This document shows, in pieces, positions 1 through 10,986 of a stretch of 64,000 nt of DNA. A program made the translations under genes and the position numbers. Below the pieces are notes generated by a model. It had not been told where the DNA came from. It ran no database searches and saw only the letters and a program-made list of their open reading frames with translations. Within the stretch, counting starts at the first letter, position 1. The number at the start of each line of letters is the position of its first letter. The DNA lies in the NCBI RefSeq assembly GCF_014841105.1, contig NZ_JACYWE010000007.1:89481-153480 (forward strand). The letters are read 5' to 3'. The stretch comes from Lolliginicoccus lacisalsi. GTDB taxonomy: Bacteria; Actinomycetota; Actinomycetes; Mycobacteriales; Mycobacteriaceae.

Positions 1-203
1 AGGTGCTGCCGGGGTGTCATGTGCAGGTCGCTGAGGTGCAGGATCCGCAGCGCGGGCGTGCCGGGCGGGAGGATAGGCACGGTGATGTTGCGCACGGTGA
101 AGGCATTGCGTTCGATCAGGGTGGCGTGAGCGAGGGCGATGCTTCCCACCGCGACGGTTCCGAGTGCTGCTTGTGCCACGAGGTGCCGTGTGTTGCGTGC
201 CAT
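1..203 (-). CDS. Metallophosphoesterase, N-terminal part (runs off the left edge)
   Basis: The minus-strand frame from ATG at 203 stays open to the window edge, giving 67 codons. A short hydrophobic N-terminus is followed near residues 55-64 by LRILHLSDLHM, the first metal-binding block (DxH) of calcineurin-like phosphoesterases of the YkuE/Rv3683 type. In M. tuberculosis such a gene lies next to ponA2, as here. A TATCCT -10-like hexamer sits just upstream of the ATG, so a leaderless transcript is possible. The substrate cannot be inferred. Most of the protein, with the remaining metal ligands, lies outside the window. Confidence 0.75.
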   Translation of the reverse strand, partial: MARNTRHLVAQAALGTVAVGSIALAHATLIERNAFTVRNITVPILPPGTPALRILHLSDLHMTPRQH

Positions 204-233
204 TGTCCAAGGATACGGCAGGGGTACCGCCTG

Positions 234-261
234 CGGCACCGGGCCATCCGGCCCGGTGCCG
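234..261. terminator. Perfect 12-bp hairpin after ponA2
   Basis: CGGCACCGGGCC, a 4-nt loop and its exact complement lie 7 bp beyond the ponA2 stop and before the phosphoesterase start. There is no T-tract, so it may be a weak terminator or a processing hairpin between the two genes. Confidence 0.5.
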
Positions 262-268
262 TGCAGCG

Positions 269-2686
269 CTAGTTCTCGTCGGGCACGGGAACCGGGTTGG
301 GCAGTCCCGGGATCTCTACCTGGTCCGGGAGGTCGGGGCGCGCCCGGCGGGGCGGCGTGGTGCCCGCGGAGTCATCGTCCCCAGTGGACGGCGAGCTCGG
401 CGCGGGCCGGACCACGCGCTCGCTGCCATCGCTGATGTAGAGCGTGATGGTGCTCCCGGGCTGGGCGAATCCCGAGGGCGAGTAGGACGTGACGACACCG
501 CGCGTCTCGGCGCTGGAGGTCCAGACCGTCTCGTACTCGTAGTCGGCGTTCTCGAGGCGACGGATGGCGGTGGCCTGGTAGAGGCCAGCGACGTTCGGTA
601 CCTGCAGGCCGGGATCGCCGTCTCGGAAGCGTCGCTGATCAGCGACGGGCTCGCGGATGGCGCCAAGCTTGTTGACGACCGGGCCCACGGCCTGGAACCA
701 GGTCTGGGCGGGCTCGTTGCCGCCGAAGAGGTTGCCGCTGCCGCACTGGCGCAGGTTGAACGAGCAGATGGGGCTCGGGGTGGGGGAATCGCCGTAGACG
801 TAGGTGACGCCGGCGACGGTATTGGTGTAGCCGAGGAAGCCCGCGGAGAAGTTGGAGTTAGTGGTTCCCGTCTTGGCGGAGACAGGGGCTGACCATCCGG
901 TCGCGTTGGCGGCGCGGGCAGCCGTGCCGTTGCCGACGTGGTCCTGGCCGAGTCCCTGTGAGAGGGCGCGGGCGAGGCCGGGCTCGACGACCTGCTCGCA
1001 TGGCTCGGTGGCGAGCTCGACGGGGTTGCCGTAGCGGTCGAACACGGCGTCGACCGGAGACGGCGGGCACCACATGCCGTCCGAGGCGAGGGTGGCCGCG
1101 ACGTTCGAGAGCTCGAGGGGGTTGACCGCCACGGGGCCGAGGGTGAACGAGCCGAGGTTCTGGTCGGTGAACATGTCGGCGAGGCTCTGCTCGCTGTATC
1201 CGGAGGTGCCGGGCTTGGTGTAGGAGCGCAGGCCCAGCCTGACGGCCATGTCGACGGTCTCCTCGACACCCGTCTGGTGGATCATTTGCACGAAGGTGGT
1301 GTTGGGCGAGGTGGCGAGCGCCTCGGTGAGGCTCATGGAGGACTTGTAGGAGGTGAAGTTCTCCACGCAGTAATGGTTGACCGGGCAGCCGGGGGCCCCG
1401 CCGTCGCCGAGCCCGAACGCGTTGTAGCGGTTGGGGACGCTGACGGTGGTGTTGATGCCCATGCCTTGCTCGAGCGCGGCGGCAACGGTGAAGATCTTGA
1501 AGACCGAGCCCGCGCCGTGGCCGACCATGGAGAATGGCTGGGCGCTGACGGTCTCGTAGTTCTCGCCATCGAGGCCGTAGGTACGGCTCGAGGCCATCGC
1601 GAGCAAGCGGTGCGATTCCTTGCCGGGCTGGAGGAGGTTGAGCACGCTAGCGACCCCGGGGGTGCGCGCGTTGGCGTTGTTGTTGATCGCACGCTTGGCG
1701 GAAGCCTGGATCTCGGGGTCGAGCGTGGTCTGGATGCGGTAGCCGCCCCGGCGGAGCTGGTCGCGGCTGAGCCCGGACTCGGCGAGGTAATCGAGCACGT
1801 AGTCGCAGAAGAACCCCTTGTCCGCGGCAGTGATGCAGCCCTGCGGGATGGTGCGCGGCTCGGGGATGACGCCGAGCGGCTCCTCCTTCGCGGCGATGAA
1901 CTCGGTGGCCCGCTCGGGGATGTTCTCGATCATGGTGTCGAGGACGACGTTGCGCCGCTCGAGAACGCGCTCGGGGTTGGTGTAGGGGTTCAGTGCCGAG
2001 CTGCTCTGCACGATGCCGGCGAGCATGGCGGACTGGACGGGGTTGAGGTCGGCGGCATCGATGGCGAAGTAGGTTTGCGCGGCCTGCTGGATTCCGTACG
2101 CGCCGTTGCCGAACGGAACGAGGTTCAGGTACCGGGTGAGGATCTCTTCCTTGCTGAGCCGGCTGTCGAGCTCGAGGGCCATGCGGATCTCGCGGATCTT
2201 GCGCGCCGGGGTCGTCTCGATGGCGGCCCGACGCTCAGCATCGTTCTGGGCGAGCACGAGGAGCTGGTAGTTCTTGACGTACTGCTGCACGAGGGTGGAG
2301 GCGCCCTGCTGGACCTCGCCACTGGTGGTGTTGGTGAGCGCGGCGCGGACGGTGCCCTTCCAGTCAACGCCGTCATGATCGGCGAAGCGCTTGTCCTCCA
2401 CGGAGACGATGGCGAGCTTCATATCGTCGGAGATGCGGTTCGACGGCACCTCGGTGCGACGTTGCTCGTAGATGTGGGCGATGGTATCGCCGTTGACATC
2501 AACGATGGTGGTGATGGCGGGCACTTCGCCCTCGATGAGCTGGGCGGAGGTGTTCTCCACTGTTTGGGCGGCCTTGTTGGAGGCCAGGCCGAATCCGCCC
2601 GCCGCGGGGAAGAGCATGCCTGCTAGGAGTACGCCTCCGAGGATGCTGGTGCCGCCGAGCTTCGCGAGTGTGTTTCCGATCGCCAC
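269..2686 (-). CDS. ponA2: Bifunctional class A penicillin-binding protein with C-terminal PASTA domain
   Basis: An 805-residue peptidoglycan synthase that polymerises lipid II and cross-links the glycan. The GTG start at 2686 is chosen because GGAG lies about 4 nt upstream and it gives a normal short cytoplasmic tail before the transmembrane segment; the open frame extends further only as Arg/Pro-rich sequence. The glycosyltransferase domain shows VEDKRF, QGASTLVQQYVKN and RYLNLVPFGNGAYGIQQA. The transpeptidase domain has the serine motif SVFK, SPN as SxN, and KTGTTN. One PASTA domain begins at VPNVAGLYQATAIRRL, followed by a Pro/Arg-rich tail. It matches Rv3682 in content and in its divergent position next to whiB4. 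Confidence 0.93.
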   Translation of the reverse strand: MAIGNTLAKLGGTSILGGVLLAGMLFPAAGGFGLASNKAAQTVENTSAQLIEGEVPAITTIVDVNGDTIAHIYEQRRTEVPSNRISDDMKLAIVSVEDKRFADHDGVDWKGTVRAALTNTTSGEVQQGASTLVQQYVKNYQLLVLAQNDAERRAAIETTPARKIREIRMALELDSRLSKEEILTRYLNLVPFGNGAYGIQQAAQTYFAIDAADLNPVQSAMLAGIVQSSSALNPYTNPERVLERRNVVLDTMIENIPERATEFIAAKEEPLGVIPEPRTIPQGCITAADKGFFCDYVLDYLAESGLSRDQLRRGGYRIQTTLDPEIQASAKRAINNNANARTPGVASVLNLLQPGKESHRLLAMASSRTYGLDGENYETVSAQPFSMVGHGAGSVFKIFTVAAALEQGMGINTTVSVPNRYNAFGLGDGGAPGCPVNHYCVENFTSYKSSMSLTEALATSPNTTFVQMIHQTGVEETVDMAVRLGLRSYTKPGTSGYSEQSLADMFTDQNLGSFTLGPVAVNPLELSNVAATLASDGMWCPPSPVDAVFDRYGNPVELATEPCEQVVEPGLARALSQGLGQDHVGNGTAARAANATGWSAPVSAKTGTTNSNFSAGFLGYTNTVAGVTYVYGDSPTPSPICSFNLRQCGSGNLFGGNEPAQTWFQAVGPVVNKLGAIREPVADQRRFRDGDPGLQVPNVAGLYQATAIRRLENADYEYETVWTSSAETRGVVTSYSPSGFAQPGSTITLYISDGSERVVRPAPSSPSTGDDDSAGTTPPRRARPDLPDQVEIPGLPNPVPVPDEN

Positions 2687-2973
2687 GGCTCCAGGGTACT
2701 GATGCGCGGTGGTGAAGTGGTAGGGCGCGCGGGGAGGTCGACGAGGCGGGCCCGGTTCGTGGCATATCGGCGACCTTCGCGCCGCATGGCCCTTCGCTGG
2801 GTTGCATCCTCGGAATTGTTGTTGCACAAAAGAATCTGTGCAGAGATGTGACTGTGTGCCGGACGGATTAACGTGGGTGCAGGCAGCGGTAGTGCGTCGA
2901 CCTGGTTACCGTCCCGTCTCGGAGGCAAATTCGAGGTTGCATTTAGCGCAGTTAGTACCTAAGTTTGTTGCCA

Positions 2974-2986
2974 GTGTGACTCACAC
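2974..2986. promoter_or_regulatory. Palindrome in the ponA2-whiB4 divergent region
   Basis: The 478-bp region between ponA2 and whiB4 contains the perfect palindrome GTGTGA-C-TCACAC. A second inverted repeat, TGCACA-N8-TGTGCA, lies at 2823-2842. Both are plausible operators. Neither fits the CRP pattern TGTGA-N6-TCACA, because the first has only one base between half-sites. The owning regulator is unknown. Confidence 0.4.
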
Positions 2987-3164
2987 AACACTTGATGACC
3001 AACTGTGATCCAGCGATCGCGTGTTGGTCATTGACGGGGCTGGTGATTTCTGCATCCCACAGGATGCGCGGAATCGCTTGCGGGGGATGCGCGTACAGCC
3101 TGGCGCTGGTCAGCGTGCAAGAACACGACCGCAGGGGGCCGGAAGTAGGGAGTCAGCGAAGGTG

Positions 3165-3548
3165 ATGAATCAATCGGGGCCTGTAGTCTCCAGTGCATCG
3201 ATCAAGCGACCCGCGCAGCGCCGCGGTGGTGGCCTCCCGATGACAGCCACGATGTCGACAGAGGAAGCAGAGGCACGCATCGCATGGGTGTCCCAGGCCC
3301 GATGCCGCGGCATTGACCCCGACGTGCTCTTTGTGAGGGGGGCGGCGCAGCGCAAGGCCGCCACGATCTGCCGGCACTGCCCGGTCGTCCTCGAATGCGG
3401 CGCCGATGCCCTCGACAACCGTGTCGAGTTCGGCGTGTGGGGCGGCATGACGGAGCGACAGCGGCGGGCCCTCCTCAAGCAGCACCCGGAGGTCGAGTCC
3501 TGGGCCGAGTTCTTCTCCACCCAGCGCGCGCAGCAATCCGCGGGCTGA
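3165..3548 (+). CDS. whiB4: WhiB4-type iron-sulfur redox regulator
   Basis: A 127-residue Wbl protein. Four cysteines for a 4Fe-4S cluster are present (RCRG, then CRHCPVVLEC), followed by the Wbl turn GVWGGM and a basic DNA-binding stretch TERQRRALLKQHPE. The central and C-terminal sequence is very close to my recollection of M. tuberculosis WhiB4 (LFVRGAAQRKAATICRHC). ATG 3165 is preceded by GGGAG; an ATG at 3240 would give a shorter protein starting nearer the conserved region. It is divergent from ponA2, as in mycobacteria. WhiB4 homologues sense oxygen/NO and respond to oxidative stress. Confidence 0.92.
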   Translation: MNQSGPVVSSASIKRPAQRRGGGLPMTATMSTEEAEARIAWVSQARCRGIDPDVLFVRGAAQRKAATICRHCPVVLECGADALDNRVEFGVWGGMTERQRRALLKQHPEVESWAEFFSTQRAQQSAG

Positions 3549-3663
3549 CGAGGACATTCGACGACAGTCCACCCAGCCGGCCGAGAGGGGAAGCTCCGTC
3601 GCGCTGGGGTGGTCGAAGCCGAAGGCACGGAACCACGCGCGCCCGGCCACGGGTGCCAGCCGC

Positions 3664-3702
3664 GCTCGTGCCAGCCGCTCGTGCCAGCCGCTCGTGCCAG
3701 CC
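3664..3702. repeat. Three exact 13-bp tandem repeats
   Basis: The unit GCTCGTGCCAGCC occurs three times head to tail, immediately upstream of hairpin repeat family A copy 1. The 295-bp gap between whiB4 and the ATPase gene has no credible gene. Confidence 0.85.
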
Positions 3703-3703
3703 G

Positions 3704-3774
3704 CAAACGCGATAGAAACTGCGCCAGGACCAGGGCAGCTTCTATCGCGTTTGACAGTTTCCGGTGCTTTTGCC
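3704..3774 (+). repeat. Hairpin repeat family A, copy 1 (71 bp)
   Basis: CAAACGCGATAGAA, 22 nt, TTCTATCGCGTTTG, 9 nt, then GGTGCTTTTGCC. Inside the 22 nt, CTGC pairs with GCAG, so the stem extends past the conserved arms with one mismatch. It lies between the convergent whiB4 and ATPase genes. Identically spaced copies are at 15517-15587 (inverted) and 56512-56582. Confidence 0.9.
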
Positions 3775-3843
3775 GCCGCGCAGCCGCACGCCCACGCCGC
3801 GTGGCCCCACAGCCCCACGGCCTCTACGAGGCCGTGGCGCCTG

Positions 3844-5013
3844 CTAGTGCTTGCGCCAGAGCTCCGCGATCGCTCGCAGCGAGGCAAGGTCGGACACCTC
3901 GTAGGGCAGCGTGCGAACCTTCGCCACCGGTACCCGCGGATGCGCGAGCGTGAAACGGGTGAGCAGCCGCTGCTCGCGCTTCTCCGTCGTGGCCCTGTCG
4001 GCGTGGATCGCGAGAACCGCTGATGCGAGGGCCGTGTCCTCGCTGGCCGCATCGCCGTTCGCGAGCTCCTCCGAAGCGAAGCGGGCGCGATCCGCGCCGA
4101 GATCCGTCAGCGTCTGATGCGTGCGGTTGAGCAGGAGGCCCGCGAGCGGCATGCCCTCCTTGGTGAGGCGGTTGACGAAGAACGAGGCTTCCCGCAGCGG
4201 ATCGGGCTCGGCGGCCGCGATCACCAGGAACTCCGTTCCCGGGGCGCGCAACATGTCATAGGTGCGGTTGGCGCGTTCCCGGAACCCACCGAACAGCGAG
4301 TCCAGCGACCGCACGAAGCTCGACGCATCCGACAGCATCTCGGAGCCGACGATGGTGGACACACCCTTCATGGCCAGCCCGAGCGCGCCCGTGACGATCT
4401 TGCCCAGGCCGCGGCCTGGCGCCATGAACAAGCGGATCATCCGGCCGTCCAGGAATGCCCCGAGCCGCTGCGGCGCATCAAGGAAGTCCAGCGCGTTCCG
4501 CGAGGGCGGGGTATCGACGATGATCAGGTCCCAGCGCTTCTGGTGCACGAGCTGGCCGAGCTTCTCCATCGCCATGTATTCCTGCGTGCCCGAGAACGAC
4601 GAGGCCACGGTCTGGTAGAACGGGTTCGCCAGCACCGCCGCGGCCCGCTCCGGCGACGAATGCTCCTGCACCATCTCATCAAAGGTGCGGCGCATGTCGA
4701 GCATCATCGCGTCCAGCTCGCCCGTGGAGCCGTCGAGCTCGACCCGCTGCGGGGTGTTGTCGAGCTCCCCGAGCCCGAGGGCCTGGGCGAGGCGACGGGC
4801 GGGATCGATCGTGAGCACCACGACCTTGCGCCCCATGTCCGCGGCGCGCACTGCCAGCGCGGCGGCCGTGGTGGTCTTGCCGACGCCACCGGCGCCGCAG
4901 CACACCACCACGCGCGTGGAGGAGTCGGCGAGGAAGCGATCGACGTTCAACCACGGGATGGATGAGTCCGGCACCGGGTCGACCGGTGCGTCGTCGATAT
5001 CGGGCATGCTCAT
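3844..5013 (-). CDS. Get3/ArsA-like ATPase, second subunit (Rv3680-like)
   Basis: A 389-residue P-loop ATPase of the anion-transporter/Get3 superfamily. The deviant Walker [17 protein letters not shown] lies about residue 40. Switch II ([19 protein letters not shown]) follows. No arsenite-binding cysteine triad is evident, so arsenic export is unlikely. The ATG overlaps the stop of the upstream paralogue by one base (TGATG), implying translational coupling and probably a heteromer. M. tuberculosis Rv3679-Rv3680 have the same arrangement. Confidence 0.85.
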   Translation of the reverse strand: MSMPDIDDAPVDPVPDSSIPWLNVDRFLADSSTRVVVCCGAGGVGKTTTAAALAVRAADMGRKVVVLTIDPARRLAQALGLGELDNTPQRVELDGSTGELDAMMLDMRRTFDEMVQEHSSPERAAAVLANPFYQTVASSFSGTQEYMAMEKLGQLVHQKRWDLIIVDTPPSRNALDFLDAPQRLGAFLDGRMIRLFMAPGRGLGKIVTGALGLAMKGVSTIVGSEMLSDASSFVRSLDSLFGGFRERANRTYDMLRAPGTEFLVIAAAEPDPLREASFFVNRLTKEGMPLAGLLLNRTHQTLTDLGADRARFASEELANGDAASEDTALASAVLAIHADRATTEKREQRLLTRFTLAHPRVPVAKVRTLPYEVSDLASLRAIAELWRKH

Positions 5014-6014
5014 CAGTGGACCCCTTGCTCCGTCAGGATCTGTGCCAGCTCGTAGAGCCCGCCGAGATCGACTCCGTCGGTCATGGTCGGTAGAACGAGC
5101 TGCGGGATGTCGATCTCCGCGAGCTGCCGGGCGCTCTCCTGCTGCGCGCGGGTGCGCGCCGCCTGCTCGGCCACCTCCACGAGGAGGTTGTCGAGCTCGG
5201 TATCAGTGACGGTGATGCCTGCCTTGCCGAGCCCCGCGCGGATCGACTCCCGATCGAGCTCGTTGGCCTGCGCGGCATCGAGCAGCTCCGTGGGCAGGTG
5301 CTCCTTGTCCGTCCGGTTCACGATGATCGAGCCGACGCGCAGCTCCTTCTCCCGGAGCTCCTTGACGGCATCGATGGTCTCCTGCACGGGCAGGGACTCG
5401 AGCAGCGTCACGAGGTGGATCATGGTGTCATCGGAGTGGAGCAGCTTGACCACCCCGTCGCTCTGGCTGCGGATCGGGCCCGACTTCGCGAGGTCCGACA
5501 TTGCCTTGGTCACATCGAGGAACGTGCCGATGCGGCCCGTCGGCGGGGCATCGACGACGATCGCGTCGTAGACATGCTGCCCGCGCTCATCGCGGCGGAT
5601 GACGCATTCCTTGATCTTTCCGGTCAGCAGCACATCGCGGAGCCCGGGCGCGAGCGTGGTGGCGAACTCGATGGCCCCGACCCTGCGCATCGCCTTGCCA
5701 GCGATCCCGAGGCTGTAGAACATGTCGAGGTACTCGAGGAACGCCGCTTCGATATCCACCGCCAGCGCCTTGACCTCGCCGCCGTCATCGGCTGCCGCTA
5801 CCCGCGTCTCCGCGTAGGGCAGCGGCGGGATGTCGAAGAGCTGGGCAATGCCCTGGCGGCCCTCCAGTTCGGCGAGCAGCACACGGCGCCCGCCCGCGGC
5901 CAGGGCGAGCGCGAGCGCGGCCGCGACGGTCGACTTGCCGGTGCCGCCCTTGCCACTGATGAAGTGGAGCCGGGCGCGGGCGGCCTTGCGGGACCACGAG
6001 TCGGAGCTAGACAC
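5013..6014 (-). CDS. Get3/ArsA-like ATPase, first subunit (Rv3679-like)
   Basis: A 333-residue paralogue and partner of the downstream ATPase. Walker A is [16 protein letters not shown] near residue 18, with the Get3/MinD signature lysine. The switch II segment is [18 protein letters not shown]. The start is GTG at 6014. It is first in a two-gene operon, divergent from the DUF4177-ridA pair across about 50 bp. The client or substrate cannot be read from the sequence. Confidence 0.85.
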   Translation of the reverse strand: MSSSDSWSRKAARARLHFISGKGGTGKSTVAAALALALAAGGRRVLLAELEGRQGIAQLFDIPPLPYAETRVAAADDGGEVKALAVDIEAAFLEYLDMFYSLGIAGKAMRRVGAIEFATTLAPGLRDVLLTGKIKECVIRRDERGQHVYDAIVVDAPPTGRIGTFLDVTKAMSDLAKSGPIRSQSDGVVKLLHSDDTMIHLVTLLESLPVQETIDAVKELREKELRVGSIIVNRTDKEHLPTELLDAAQANELDRESIRAGLGKAGITVTDTELDNLLVEVAEQAARTRAQQESARQLAEIDIPQLVLPTMTDGVDLGGLYELAQILTEQGVH

Positions 6015-6067
6015 GATACGAGCTTATAAGCTGCATCGGGGGTAGTGGCCCGACTAGGGTGGTTTTT

Positions 6068-6235
6068 ATGTCTGAGATCACCCGCTGGGAGTATGCCACC
6101 GTTCCCCTGCTCACCCACGCGACCAAGGCGATCCTTGATCAATGGGGCCAGGACGGCTGGGAGCTGGTCACTGTGCTGCCCGGCCCCACTGGCGAGCAGC
6201 ACGTCGCCTACCTGAAGAGGGGGCTCTCCGCATGA
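6068..6235 (+). CDS. Small DUF4177-type protein (Rv3678A-like)
   Basis: A 55-residue protein beginning MSEITRWEYATVPLL. The repeated aromatic pattern (WEYATVPL, GQDGWELVTVLPG) is typical of DUF4177 proteins. Its stop overlaps the next ATG by 4 bp (ATGA), so it is coupled to the RidA-like gene. Function is unknown. Confidence 0.82.
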   Translation: MSEITRWEYATVPLLTHATKAILDQWGQDGWELVTVLPGPTGEQHVAYLKRGLSA

Positions 6236-6696
6236 GCACCGCCCCGAGCGCGCGCCTGAAGGAACTGGGCCTCGCTTTGCCCCCTGTCGTGCCGCCCGTC
6301 GCCGCCTATGTCCCCGCGCTGCGGGCCGGTGACTTCGTCTACACCTCCGGCCAGCTCCCGCTGGTGGCCGGCGAGTTGCAGGCCGCGGGCAAGGTGGGCG
6401 CGGAGGTCACGCCCGAGCAGGCGCAGGAGATGGCCCGCATCTGCGGGCTGAACGCGCTCGCTGCCATCGATGCGCTCGTGGGCATCGATGCGGTGGAGCA
6501 GGTCGTCAAGGTGGTGGGATTCGTCGCGTCCGCTCCCGGGTTCAGCGGTCAGCCCCAGGTGATCAATGGCGCGTCCGAGCTGTTCGGGGAGGTCTTCGGC
6601 GAGGCGGGCAAGCACGCCCGCTCCGCCGTCGGTGTCGCCGAGCTTCCCCTCAACGCGGCCGTCGAGGTCGAGATGATCGTGCGGGTCCGCGGCTAG
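6232..6696 (+). CDS. RidA/YjgF-family deaminase-like protein
   Basis: A 154-residue protein of the reactive-intermediate deaminase family (Rv3678c position). Visible features are the [15 protein letters not shown] strand-turn and the C-terminal [20 protein letters not shown], the usual end of a RidA subunit. The catalytic Arg of canonical RidA (normally in an R-x-C/T context) is not obvious, so enamine/imine hydrolysis is not assured. The start ATG 6232 lies in an ATGA overlap with the DUF4177 gene. Confidence 0.82.
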   Translation: MSTAPSARLKELGLALPPVVPPVAAYVPALRAGDFVYTSGQLPLVAGELQAAGKVGAEVTPEQAQEMARICGLNALAAIDALVGIDAVEQVVKVVGFVASAPGFSGQPQVINGASELFGEVFGEAGKHARSAVGVAELPLNAAVEVEMIVRVRG

Positions 6697-6733
6697 CAGC
6701 CTGCTCGCCCATCGGCGGGCGCCCCACGTACAA

Positions 6734-6765
6734 CGATCCCCGGACCGCGCGCGGTCCGGGGATCG
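6734..6765. terminator. Bidirectional hairpin between ridA-like gene and icd
   Basis: CGATCCCCGGACC and GGTCCGGGGATCG are exact 13-bp arms around GCGCGC. It lies between convergent genes, 21 bp from the icd stop. There is no clear T-tract. Confidence 0.7.
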
Positions 6766-6786
6766 GTCATCCGGTGCAGGCCGCGG

Positions 6787-9024
<2,238 letters not shown>

Positions 9025-9173
9025 AGGTTCTTCTCTTCCCGCGTTCGCTAGCTAGTTGTCTGGCGCCATGACGGTCGTGAGTCCGATGATAGTGGCCAGC
9101 GCGCTCCCGGTGGGGTGGTTGCGAGCCCGTATGCGGTCAGGCCAGGCACGTGGACACCCTGCGCGCCGCTGGC

Positions 9174-10232
9174 TCAGGCGAGCCCGATGCGGGTCAGGCA
9201 GCGCCACTCCAGGTAGCCCGTGAACATCCAGAAGCTGGCGAACACCGGGTTAGTGGTGCCGCCATCGTGATACCGCTTGTAGAGCTGCTGGACGATGCCC
9301 GCGAGGCGGAACAGCCCGTACACCTCATAGAACGTCCAGTCGTCGAGCTCGATGCCGGTGCGCGCGCAATAGTGCTGCACTACCTCCTCGCGCGTCATCA
9401 TGCCGGGCAGGTGCGTGGGCTGCCGGCGGGTCTGCTGCATGACCTCGTCATCATCAGCCTGCACCCAGTACGCCAGCGAGGCCCCGAGCTCCATCAGCGG
9501 ATCCCCGAGCGTCGCCATCTCCCAGTCGAGGATGCCGATCACCTGCAGCGTCTCGAGCGAGTCGAACACGACGTTGTCGAACCGGTAATCGTTGTGGATC
9601 AGGCAGGTCGCTACATCGGGCGGCTGGTTCTCCGCCAGCCAGCTCATCACGGCCTCGAAGTCGGGCACGTTATCGGTGCGGGCGCGCCGGTAGCGATCCG
9701 ACCATCCGCCTACTTGCCGGCTGACGTATCCGGTGCCCTTGCCGAGGTCGCGCAGGCCGACGGCGTCGATGTCGATTCCGTGCAGCTCGACGAGCCGGTC
9801 GAGCATCTGGGTGCAGGCCGTGCGTGCCTGGTCCGGTGCCAGCTCGGCGCCCTCGGGGAGATCGCGCCGCAGGATCACGCCCGAAAGGCGCTCCATCACA
9901 TAGAAATCCGAGCCGATCACCGATTCATCGGTGCACAGCGCCAGCATCGCCGGGACATGCGGGAAGCGCGGCGCGATCGCCTGCTGCACGTGGAACTCGC
10001 GCCGCATGTCGTGGGCGGAGGCGGCCCGGTGCCCGCCCGGGGGGCGCCGCAGCACGAGGTCCCGGCCCGGGTAGGACAACAAATATGTCAGGTTCGACGC
10101 GCCACCGGGGAACTGCCGCACCTCGGGCAGCGAATCCAGGCCCTCGACCCGCGCTGAAAGCCAGGAGTGCAGGCGCTCGACATCGAACGCATCATCCTCG
10201 CGTGGCGCGATCGTCTTGTCGTCCCCGCTCAA
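9174..10232 (-). CDS. Aminoglycoside phosphotransferase-fold kinase (ACAD10-type)
   Basis: A 352-residue protein kinase-like phosphotransferase. Seen are FPGGASNLTYLL, the ATP-site strand VLRRPP, the catalytic loop LIHNDYRFDNVV (HxD...N), and ILDWEMATLGDPLMELG, the metal-binding DxD/DW block. Homologues fused or linked to acyl-CoA dehydrogenases (ACAD10/11) phosphorylate hydroxy fatty acids. The gene is directly downstream of SDR and acyl-CoA dehydrogenase genes, which suggests the same acyl pathway rather than drug resistance. TTG 10232 is preferred: GGAGG is 5 nt upstream and the codon overlaps the SDR stop (TTGA). Confidence 0.8.
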   Translation of the reverse strand: MSGDDKTIAPREDDAFDVERLHSWLSARVEGLDSLPEVRQFPGGASNLTYLLSYPGRDLVLRRPPGGHRAASAHDMRREFHVQQAIAPRFPHVPAMLALCTDESVIGSDFYVMERLSGVILRRDLPEGAELAPDQARTACTQMLDRLVELHGIDIDAVGLRDLGKGTGYVSRQVGGWSDRYRRARTDNVPDFEAVMSWLAENQPPDVATCLIHNDYRFDNVVFDSLETLQVIGILDWEMATLGDPLMELGASLAYWVQADDDEVMQQTRRQPTHLPGMMTREEVVQHYCARTGIELDDWTFYEVYGLFRLAGIVQQLYKRYHDGGTTNPVFASFWMFTGYLEWRCLTRIGLA

Positions 10233-10984
10233 CTCAGCCTCCGGACCACGCCCAGCGGCGCGAACCTCATGACCTGGGCGAGCACTGTCCATGGCCAGCC
10301 CGGCACGTAGGCTTTCGCCGGCTCGCGCTCGATCGCCTTCACCAGCGCGCGGGCGCCCGCGCGCGCATCGGTCATCAGTGGTGTCTTGGCCGCCTGCGCG
10401 GTCATCTCGGACTCGATGTAGCCGGGCATGATGGTTGTCACCGCGATGGGGGAGCGCAGGTGCTGCATGCGGATGCCCTCGGCGAGGGATGCCGCTGCGG
10501 CCTTCGTCGCCGCGTAGGTCGTGATGTTGCCGCGCATGCCGCGCACCGCGCTGACCGACGAGATGACCACGAGGTGCCCGGCGTCCTGGGCGTGGAAGAT
10601 CTCGAGGGCGGCCTCGCACTGCGCGAGCAGGCCGATCACGTTGGTCTCGGCGGTCTGCCGGTTCGCCTCGAAGCTCCCGGTGCCCAAGGGCTGGCCCTTG
10701 CCGAGGCCGGCATTGGCGATCACCCGGTCGATGCCGCCGAGCTCGTCGCGCAGCTCCCCGAAGACACGGAACACCGCGGCGTGGTCATTCACATCGAGCG
10801 CGCGGATCGCGACCGTGATGCCCGGGTGCGCGGCACGCAGCTCGGTGGCGAGCTGCTCGAGCCGGTCGGTGCGACGCGCGCACAGGGCCAGGTCGCGCCC
10901 CATGGCCGCGAACTCCCGTGCCATGCCCTCGCCGAGCCCCGCGCTCGCGCCCGTGATGAGGATCTTCTGCCGGGTTGTGGCCAT
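10229..10984 (-). CDS. Short-chain dehydrogenase/reductase
   Basis: A 251-residue classical SDR. The cofactor motif TGASAGLGEG (TGxxxGxG) is at about residues 10-19. NAGLGKG is the NAG block. The catalytic Ser is in VVISSVSAV, and YAATKAA supplies the catalytic YxxxK. The start ATG 10984 is 2 nt after the acyl-CoA dehydrogenase stop and is preceded by GGAG. As the middle gene of a three-gene operon with a dehydrogenase and a phosphotransferase, it probably oxidises or reduces a hydroxy/keto-acyl intermediate. The substrate is inferred only. Confidence 0.85.
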   Translation of the reverse strand: MATTRQKILITGASAGLGEGMAREFAAMGRDLALCARRTDRLEQLATELRAAHPGITVAIRALDVNDHAAVFRVFGELRDELGGIDRVIANAGLGKGQPLGTGSFEANRQTAETNVIGLLAQCEAALEIFHAQDAGHLVVISSVSAVRGMRGNITTYAATKAAAASLAEGIRMQHLRSPIAVTTIMPGYIESEMTAQAAKTPLMTDARAGARALVKAIEREPAKAYVPGWPWTVLAQVMRFAPLGVVRRLS

Positions 10985-10986
10985 GG

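Noticed and set aside
269-1269. Long open frames opposite or offset to ponA2 and many other genes (for example 1277-2626, 7489-9051, 20871-23780, 34284-36224, 43173-44726)
   Set aside because: They are rich in Arg, Ala, Pro or Gly without recognisable motifs and lie over genes with clear family motifs. They are by-products of high GC at third codon positions.
9174-10232. Aminoglycoside resistance gene
   Set aside because: The APH fold is clear, but linkage to acyl-CoA dehydrogenase and SDR genes points to the ACAD10/11-type lipid kinase group. There is no mobile element or resistance context.
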